11,676 bases of DNA from Chloroflexota bacterium (lineage in GTDB: Bacteria; Chloroflexota; Anaerolineae; 4572-78). Below the pieces are notes generated by a model. It was not told where the DNA came from. It saw only the letters and a program-made list of their open reading frames with translations, and searched no databases. This document shows positions 7,487-11,676 of this stretch, in pieces. A program made the translations under genes and the position numbers. The stretch's first letter is position 1, and every line of letters starts with the position of its first letter. Location: contig JAJRSQ010000439.1 of the NCBI GenBank assembly GCA_024278725.1, forward strand, positions 1 to 11,676, written 5' to 3'.

Positions 7487-8074
7487 ATGGAACCCGCAGT
7501 CTTTAACACGCTCACCGAATTGGAAATGCGCGACGAACGCGAGCGGATGCAGAACGCCCCCGTCAGCGAGCGCATTTTGGCGCTCGACCCGGAGGCGGCG
7601 AAATTGCTGTACATCACCGCGTTGGGCGCACATGCGAAAAATATTGTGGAGGTGGGCACCAATCGCGGCTATTCCACCATCTGGCTGGCGTTGGTCGCCC
7701 GGCAGTATGGCGGAAAGGTCACCACTTGCGAAATTGACCCCGCCCGCGCCGAAGAAGCGCGCGGCTATTTTGAGAAAGCCGGATTGTCCGATTACATCGA
7801 CATTCTGGTGGGCGATGCCCGCGAAACCCTGCGCAGTTTTTCCGAGCCGGTGGATTTACTCTTCATTGATGCCGTGAAAGACCATTACGAAACTTATTTT
7901 GATGTGATATACAAACAGCTTGGCGTGGGCAGTCTGGTCATTGCCGACAATGCCGTCTCGCACGGCGATGAGCTGCTGGATTACATCATGTACGTGCAAA
8001 ACCACCCCAATCTGGAAAGCGTCACTGTTCCCCTCGGCAGCGGGCTGGAAATCAGCGTCAAAACCGGCGAATAG
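7487..8074 (+). CDS. SAM-dependent O-methyltransferase (class I, cation-dependent family 3)
   Basis: Predicted soluble methyltransferase of the catechol/caffeoyl-CoA O-methyltransferase family. It would transfer methyl from S-adenosylmethionine to a hydroxyl of an unknown substrate. Motif I is VEVGTNRGYST (54-64), with the GYST form typical of this family. An acidic ribose-binding residue is seen in CEIDP (Glu82), and VGDA follows at 108-111. The metal ligands of the family are retained: Asp128 in LLFIDAVKDHY, and Asp154-Asn155 in VIADNAV. PLGSGLEIS (182-190) is the usual C-terminal strand motif. Length is 195 aa, on the short side (200-220), because the N-terminal substrate/dimer segment is brief. 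The ATG has AAGGAG 5 nt upstream. The next gene starts 3 nt after the stop, suggesting co-transcription. Confidence 0.88.
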   Translation: MEPAVFNTLTELEMRDERERMQNAPVSERILALDPEAAKLLYITALGAHAKNIVEVGTNRGYSTIWLALVARQYGGKVTTCEIDPARAEEARGYFEKAGLSDYIDILVGDARETLRSFSEPVDLLFIDAVKDHYETYFDVIYKQLGVGSLVIADNAVSHGDELLDYIMYVQNHPNLESVTVPLGSGLEISVKTGE

Positions 8075-8077
8075 TGC

Positions 8078-8992
8078 ATGCCCGTCGAAAATATCATCGC
8101 CGTATTTTTGGATGGGGTCGGGCTGGGGGACGATGCGCTCGCCCGTAACCCCTTCGCCGCGCCGAATGCCACCCCGTTTCTGCGCGCGCAGTTGGATGGT
8201 CACGCGCTGGTGCGCGATTCGGCGGGCATCAGCACCGATGCCGCCACGCTGGTGGGGCTGGATGCCGCGCTCGGTGTGGCAGGATTGCCGCAGTCGGGCA
8301 CGGGGCAAACGGCGATTCTGACGGGCATCAACGCCCCCGAAGTGGTGGGGGAACATATTGGACCCTATCCCACCGCGCCGTTGAAGGCGATGCTGGCGCG
8401 CGACACCGTTTTTCACACCCTGCTCGCCGCCGAAAAAGCAGTCTCTTTCGCCAACGCTTTTCCCGACCGTTTTTTGAACCGGCTCACCCGTGGCACGGAA
8501 CGCCTCAGCGCGAATACGCGCGGTGCGCTGTCGGCGGGGCTGAAATTGCGCGGGGCGGACGACCTGCGCCGGGGGCGCGCTGTCTCCGCACTGCTGACGA
8601 ACCGCTATTGGCGTCAGTGGGGGTATGATGTGCCCCTCATTTCCGCACCGGAAGCGGGCGCGCAATTGGCGGCGCTCGCCGCCGACCACCGCCTGACCTA
8701 TTTTGAGCTGTGGTACACCGATGTGGTGGGGCACAAACAGGACGCGGCGCAGGCTGAAGCCCTGCTCGGCATGCTGGATGATTTTTTCAGCGGACTGATG
8801 GCGGCGATTGACGCGCAGAGAACGCTGGTGCTGGTTTTCAGCGACCACGGTAATTTGGATGACCTTTCGACGCGCAAGCATACCGCTGCCCCCGCCCTGT
8901 GTCTGGCGCTCGGCGCGGAGCACCGGCGGATACAGACCATGCACGCCCTCACCGACCTCGCGCCGTTCATCGTTTCCACCCTGAGCGGGTAG
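8078..8992 (+). CDS. Alkaline phosphatase superfamily metalloenzyme, iPGM/phosphopentomutase-like
   Basis: Probable di-metal phosphotransferase or phosphohydrolase of the alkaline phosphatase superfamily; substrate unknown. All residues of the cofactor-independent phosphoglycerate mutase (iPGM) active-site pattern can be matched: Asp12 in FLDGVG, the likely nucleophile Ser73 in PQSGTGQTAILTG, Asp215 and His219 in YTDVVGHKQD, Asp256-His257 in FSDHGN, and His268 in KHTAAP. At 304 aa it is much shorter than iPGM (about 510) or phosphopentomutase (about 390). The cap region between Ser73 and Asp215 is only about 140 residues, so it is neither of those enzymes. No signal peptide is seen, so it is probably cytoplasmic. 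It starts 3 nt after the methyltransferase stop without a clear SD, suggesting translational coupling. Confidence 0.8.
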   Translation: MPVENIIAVFLDGVGLGDDALARNPFAAPNATPFLRAQLDGHALVRDSAGISTDAATLVGLDAALGVAGLPQSGTGQTAILTGINAPEVVGEHIGPYPTAPLKAMLARDTVFHTLLAAEKAVSFANAFPDRFLNRLTRGTERLSANTRGALSAGLKLRGADDLRRGRAVSALLTNRYWRQWGYDVPLISAPEAGAQLAALAADHRLTYFELWYTDVVGHKQDAAQAEALLGMLDDFFSGLMAAIDAQRTLVLVFSDHGNLDDLSTRKHTAAPALCLALGAEHRRIQTMHALTDLAPFIVSTLSG

Positions 8993-8993
8993 T

Positions 8994-9021
8994 TTGCGTT
9001 TTTGTGTGGAGCGGGTATCAT
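8994..9021 (+). promoter_or_regulatory. Likely promoter for the thioredoxin-like gene
   Basis: TTGCGT (8994-8999), 16 bp, then TATCAT (9016-9021) in the context CGGGTATCAT. The elements lie just after the preceding stop codon and about 32 nt before the next ATG. The layout closely resembles the prfA promoter at 9666-9694. Confidence 0.5.
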
Positions 9022-9053
9022 TCAGACAAAATTCATTAAACCAAAGGTGATGT

Positions 9054-9641
9054 ATGACCACACTATTAATTCAACAAGCCTTCACCGAAGGTTTGCGCTT
9101 TCCGAACTATTTGGCATCAATGGAAACGCTTCAGCGCCATATGCGCGAGCAGTATGAAATGTTGCCCATCCCCGTGGGCGCGTTCGACGCTTTTGCCGCC
9201 CGCGCCGCCGAAAAAAACGTCACCCGCATTTTGGTGCTGACGGAAGATTTTTGCCCCGATTCGGTGCTGAATCTCTCCATCGCCGCCCGCCTCGTGGATG
9301 CGGTGCGGACAATTTCGCTGCGGATTGTGCGCCGCGACGATTTTTGGGACATCGCCAACGCATTTCCCGCCGCCGACGGGCACAATCACATTCCCACGCT
9401 GCTATTTTTAACGGATGATTTTTCGGTGGCGGGCGTATGGCACGAGCGTCCGGCAGCGGCGCATGCGCTGGTGAAAAAATTTACGGCGGAAAATCCCGAG
9501 CCACCCCGCGAAACCGACACCGGCGAGCGCAACCGCGCCTTTCTGCATTGGCGCAAAAAACGGCTGGAATTGCAAAAATCGGCATACCGCGACGGGTTAT
9601 GGCGCGAAACGGTGCAGGAATGGGTGGCGTGCCTCGCGTGA
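9054..9641 (+). CDS. Thioredoxin-fold protein with single-Cys CPDS motif
   Basis: Predicted thioredoxin-like protein, resembling the bacterial family (Thioredoxin_9 type) whose members usually carry WCPDC. The core strand and active-site turn ILVLTEDFCPDS (59-70) places Cys67 at the thioredoxin nucleophile position, but the second cysteine is Ser70. The cis-proline loop is visible as HNHIPTLLFL (110-119; Pro114). The N-terminal segment (about 1-55) is helical, and the C-terminal part (150-190) is charged and rich in Arg, Glu and Trp. With one cysteine it cannot form the normal internal disulfide, so it may act by a monothiol mechanism, as a binding protein, or not as a redox enzyme. The ATG at 9054 is preceded by AAAGGTGA (9043-9050). 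It appears to be transcribed alone or with the pair upstream. Confidence 0.75.
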   Translation: MTTLLIQQAFTEGLRFPNYLASMETLQRHMREQYEMLPIPVGAFDAFAARAAEKNVTRILVLTEDFCPDSVLNLSIAARLVDAVRTISLRIVRRDDFWDIANAFPAADGHNHIPTLLFLTDDFSVAGVWHERPAAAHALVKKFTAENPEPPRETDTGERNRAFLHWRKKRLELQKSAYRDGLWRETVQEWVACLA

Positions 9642-9665
9642 GCGGGCGTTATCCCCAAACCGAAA

Positions 9666-9694
9666 TTGCGATTTACCGCTGAATCGGGTATTAT
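9666..9694 (+). promoter_or_regulatory. Promoter of prfA
   Basis: TTGCGA (9666-9671), exactly 17 bp, then TATTAT (9689-9694) preceded by CGGG. A start near 9701 gives a leader of about 54 nt. The -35 lies inside a near-palindrome, AAATTGCGATTT (9663-9674), which may be chance. Confidence 0.65.
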
Positions 9695-9704
9695 ATGCAG
9701 GCGC

Positions 9705-9736
9705 AACCCGCCAGACCCTTCGGCGGGTTCTCTTTT
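9705..9736 (+). terminator. Leader hairpin: terminator of upstream gene or prfA attenuator
   Basis: AACCCGCC (9705-9712) and GGCGGGTT (9722-9729) form a perfect 8-bp stem with a 9-nt loop, followed by CTCTTTT (9730-9736). It has the shape of a modest intrinsic terminator. It stands 63 nt after the thioredoxin-like gene, but also just downstream of the predicted prfA promoter. Read-through from upstream would stop here, and transcripts begun at the prfA promoter would have this hairpin at their 5' end. Which role is real cannot be settled from sequence. Confidence 0.6.
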
Positions 9737-9754
9737 GGTAGAAAGGCAACGAAA

Positions 9755-10828
9755 ATGTTTGAACGATTAGAATCACTTGAAGCACGCTATAACGAATTAA
9801 TGAATCTGATGTCGCAGTCCGAAGTGGCGACCAACCCCGATTTGTTGCGAAAATACGGGCAGGAGCAATCGGATTTGGAGCCGACAGTGCAGGCATTTCG
9901 GCAGTATAAGCAGTTGAAGCAGGAATTGGCAGACGTGCGGGAGATGCTTGAGGCGGGCTTCGACGACCCGGCGGAACGCGATATGTTTCGGGATGAAGCC
10001 GCCACACTGGAAACGCAGGTTGCGAAATTGGAAGAGACTCTGCGCCTGATGCTGTTGCCGAAAGACCCCAACGACGACAAAAACGTGATTGTGGAAATTC
10101 GCGCGGGCGCAGGGGGCGACGAAGCGGGGCTTTTTGCCGCCGACCTTTTCCGCATGTACACCCGTTACGCCGAAAATCACCGCTGGAAGACGACGATGCT
10201 CAGCAGCAATGCGAGCGGCATCGGCGGGTTCAAAGAGGTGATTTTTCAAGTGAAAGGGAAGGGTGCTTATTCCCGTCTCAAATACGAGAGCGGCGTGCAT
10301 CGGGTGCAGCGTGTGCCCAGCACCGAGAGCAGCGGACGCATCCACACCTCCACCGCGACGGTGGCGGTGCTGCCGGAGATGGAAGACGTGGAAGTGGATA
10401 TTGACCCCAACGACATCCGGGTGGATATTTTCCGTTCCAGCGGACCCGGCGGGCAGAGCGTCAACACCACCGATTCGGCGGTGCGGCTGACCCACGTTCC
10501 CACCGGATTGGTCATCACCTGTCAGGATGAAAAGAGCCAGTTGCAGAATAAAATCAAGGCGATGTCCATTTTGCGGGCGAAATTGTATGATATGGAACAG
10601 CAGCGACAGCAGGCGGAACTCGGCGCGGCGCGACGCTCACAGGTGGGCACGGGCGACCGCAGCGAGAAGATTCGCACCTACAATTTCCCGCAAACCCGCG
10701 TCACCGACCATCGCATCGGGTATACCAGCCATCGCCTGCCCGCCATTCTGGATGGCGAAATTGATGAATTCATCGACGCGCTCATCAACCACGCCCAAGC
10801 GGAACAGTTGAAATCGTTGAATGGGTGA
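9755..10828 (+). CDS. prfA: Peptide chain release factor 1 (RF1)
   Basis: Class I release factor that reads UAA and UAG stop codons on the ribosome and triggers peptide release. The catalytic GGQ lies at 232-234 within FRSSGPGGQSVNTTDSAVRL. The codon-recognition tripeptide is P-S-T (188-190, in HRVQRVPSTESSGRIH), fitting the PxT of RF1 and not the SPF of RF2. The N-terminal coiled-coil domain (1-100), the GAGGDEAGLFA segment (118-128) and the DHRIGYTSHRLPAILDGEID C-terminal signature (318-337) are all present. The chosen ATG at 9755 has AGAAAGG 8 nt upstream and gives 357 aa, the usual length. An in-frame ATG at 9695 directly abuts the promoter -10 element and would add 20 unusual residues, so it is rejected. 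Confidence 0.97.
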   Translation: MFERLESLEARYNELMNLMSQSEVATNPDLLRKYGQEQSDLEPTVQAFRQYKQLKQELADVREMLEAGFDDPAERDMFRDEAATLETQVAKLEETLRLMLLPKDPNDDKNVIVEIRAGAGGDEAGLFAADLFRMYTRYAENHRWKTTMLSSNASGIGGFKEVIFQVKGKGAYSRLKYESGVHRVQRVPSTESSGRIHTSTATVAVLPEMEDVEVDIDPNDIRVDIFRSSGPGGQSVNTTDSAVRLTHVPTGLVITCQDEKSQLQNKIKAMSILRAKLYDMEQQRQQAELGAARRSQVGTGDRSEKIRTYNFPQTRVTDHRIGYTSHRLPAILDGEIDEFIDALINHAQAEQLKSLNG

Positions 10829-10842
10829 GATGGGGGACGGTG

Positions 10843-10890
10843 GAGATTGGCAATTAGAGATTGGTGGTCGAATCTCCAATTACCAATCTC
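10843..10890. repeat. 48-nt imperfect palindrome built of 7-nt words
   Basis: GAGATTGG (10843-10850) pairs with CCAATCTC (10883-10890), AATT with AATT, and GAGATT (10857-10862) with AATCTC (10871-10876), around an 8-nt loop. This gives 18 paired positions and two A/C mismatches. Read in sevens from 10843, the left arm is GAGATTG, GCAATTA, GAGATTG and the right arm is AATCTCC, AATTACC, AATCTCT. It fills most of the 61-nt gap between convergent prfA and the minus-strand gene and ends on the latter's stop codon. Neither side has a T-run, so it is not a standard intrinsic terminator, though it could still limit transcription from both sides. Confidence 0.75.
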
Positions 10891-11570
10891 TACCCTTCTC
10901 CGCGCGAAATTTTCACCAGCTCTTCCACGGTTATGCTGGCGACCAGCGCCGCCAGCGATACCGACAGCAGCCCCAGAATGACGGGCGCATATCCCCCCAG
11001 CGCTACTTCCCCAATCACAATCACCGCCATCCCGATGACCGCAAACGGGTTGATGGCAAACAGTCTCAGCGTGTTTTTCAGCGCCAGACGAAAACCCGGC
11101 GTTTCCAGATGCGGGTACATTGCCAGCGTCAGCAGTTGCAGGATGAGCCACACGATGAGTACCCCATAGAAAAACTGCGCCACAAATGCCGCCCAAGCGG
11201 CTTCCATCGCCTGATAAAAAATTACATTTGATACCAGCATCACTACCACCAGCAAGTTGATGCCCCCCCAGATGAACATCGGTTTGAGCGGTTGTTTCAC
11301 GCCATCCACAAACGTGCTGAACTTCACCGCGTTCCCCAAACTGATTTGGTAGGTGAGCCAAAACAGCCCGAAGAGCGCCGGCGGAATGGCGAACATCACC
11401 ACCGACCCCGCCAGCATCAGCAGGGCGGAACCGCGATTAATGCCGGTGATGACCAGCGTCGGTCCCGCCAGCAATGCCGCCAGCGTGATGATGTTCGCCA
11501 GCACCAGATGGATGATTTCTTCCCAGCCGAAAAGGGCTGTTTTTTTGAGAATGTCCCAGATGACGACCAT
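10890..11570 (-). CDS. Uncharacterised six-helix membrane protein
   Basis: I do not recognise this protein with certainty. It is 226 aa and mostly hydrophobic, with about six predicted membrane segments: 18-42, 48-75, 97-119, 128-152, 171-190 and 193-213. The loops carry charged stretches such as VDGVKQPLKPM (88-98) and HLETPGFRLALKNTLR (154-169). The overall pattern, a hydrophobic protein of about 220 aa with a central cytoplasmic-looking loop, is loosely like the DUF624/YesL group, but that is a weak guess. It has no signal peptide and no obvious catalytic motif. The ATG (complement of 11568-11570) has only a weak SD, GGAA (complement of 11577-11580), located at the edge of a heptamer repeat. 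It is convergent with prfA and stands alone in the window. Confidence 0.75.
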   Translation of the reverse strand: MVVIWDILKKTALFGWEEIIHLVLANIITLAALLAGPTLVITGINRGSALLMLAGSVVMFAIPPALFGLFWLTYQISLGNAVKFSTFVDGVKQPLKPMFIWGGINLLVVVMLVSNVIFYQAMEAAWAAFVAQFFYGVLIVWLILQLLTLAMYPHLETPGFRLALKNTLRLFAINPFAVIGMAVIVIGEVALGGYAPVILGLLSVSLAALVASITVEELVKISRGEG

Positions 11571-11578
11571 AGTTAGTT

Positions 11579-11606
11579 CCGAATAACGAGTGACGAATGA
11601 CGAATC
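11579..11606. repeat. Degenerate 7-bp tandem repeat (ACGAATG-type)
   Basis: Four consecutive seven-base units: CCGAATA, ACGAGTG, ACGAATG, ACGAATC. On the minus strand this reads as repeated ATTCGTC. It lies 9 nt upstream of the minus-strand membrane protein gene, in its presumed leader, and supplies the weak GGAA SD at one edge. The array is short but the periodicity is clear. Confidence 0.7.
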
Positions 11607-11624
11607 TGTGCCGCCGATTACACC

Positions 11625-11676
11625 CCCTACTCCCTACTCCCTACTCCCTACTCCCTACTCCCTACTCCCTACTCCC
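11625..11676. repeat. 7-bp tandem array CCCTACT/AGTAGGG, G-quadruplex pattern
   Basis: Seven perfect CCCTACT units (from 11625 to 11673) plus CCC at the window edge, so the array continues outside. On the minus strand this gives at least eight runs of three or more G separated by the four bases AGTA, matching the consensus for intramolecular G-quadruplex formation. It lies upstream of the minus-strand membrane gene, on that gene's coding strand. It resembles the short tandemly repeated heptamers known from intergenic DNA of filamentous cyanobacteria. Confidence 0.95.

Noticed and set aside
7856..9061. 401-codon minus-strand open frame opposite the methyltransferase and metalloenzyme genes
   Set aside because: The plus-strand proteins have clear catalytic motifs; the minus reading is low-complexity and has no family resemblance.
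9663..9674. AAATTGCGATTT near-palindrome over the prfA -35 as an operator
   Set aside because: Only 12 bp with a G-T pair; easily chance, and there is no second copy in the window.
9695..9754. In-frame upstream start extending RF1 by 20 residues
   Set aside because: The ATG directly abuts the -10 element, ahead of the expected transcription start. The extension covers the leader hairpin, and the 9755 start has a proper SD and standard length.
11617..11622. Possible minus-strand -10 (TGTAAT) for the membrane-protein gene
   Set aside because: The context GGTGTAAT loosely resembles the other promoters, but no -35 can be seen because that position falls in the heptamer array. Too weak to annotate.
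11625..11676. CRISPR array or telomere at the window end
   Set aside because: Units are 7 bp with no unique spacers, so not CRISPR. A telomere is unlikely because nothing else indicates a linear end, and intergenic heptamer arrays are known in bacteria.

Overview
This window looks like chromosomal DNA from a free-living bacterium with a type I NADH dehydrogenase. The lineage cannot be proved from sequence alone. Moderately G+C-rich codon use, a long NuoH with an extra C-terminal helix, a His-rich loop in NuoL and intergenic 7-bp tandem repeats would fit a Chloroflexota (Anaerolineae-like) organism; this is an inference of moderate to low confidence.

Region 1 (17-7385, + strand) is the membrane-arm part of a complex I operon in the order nuoH, nuoJ, nuoK, nuoL, nuoM, nuoN. 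Spacing is tight and each gene has a good Shine-Dalgarno (SD) sequence. nuoI, which usually lies between nuoH and nuoJ, is absent from that position. Together these genes encode the quinone-site/heel subunit (H), the E-channel subunits (J, K) and the three antiporter-like proton pumps (L, M, N). The key charged residues of the pumps are in place. The nuoL-nuoM and nuoM-nuoN junctions carry small RNA hairpins. At the second junction one hairpin masks the nuoN SD in front of a TTG start. The operon ends at a strong intrinsic terminator (7402-7432).

Region 2 (about 7429-9641, + strand) holds accessory enzymes. An SAM-dependent, metal-binding O-methyltransferase is followed 3 nt later by a compact alkaline-phosphatase-superfamily metalloenzyme, related to iPGM and phosphopentomutase, with all seven metal/nucleophile residues. 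Then, behind its own likely promoter, comes a thioredoxin-fold protein whose redox motif has only one cysteine (CPDS).

Region 3 (9666-10828, + strand) is prfA (release factor 1). It has a well-formed promoter and a perfect 8-bp hairpin with a pyrimidine-rich tail at the very start of its leader. This could be an attenuator, or the terminator of the gene upstream.

Region 4 (10829-11676) contains a minus-strand gene for an unrecognised six-helix membrane protein, convergent with prfA and bracketed by repeats. A 48-nt imperfect palindrome built from 7-nt words sits exactly at its stop codon. Two different 7-bp tandem arrays lie upstream of its start. One of them, AGTAGGG read on the minus strand, has at least eight G-tracts and is a textbook G-quadruplex pattern; it runs off the window end.

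No CRISPR array, transposase, rRNA or tRNA was seen, and no gene-free stretch exceeds 300 bases. The most unusual content is the set of heptamer repeats around the last gene and the translation/transcription control hairpins ahead of nuoN and prfA.
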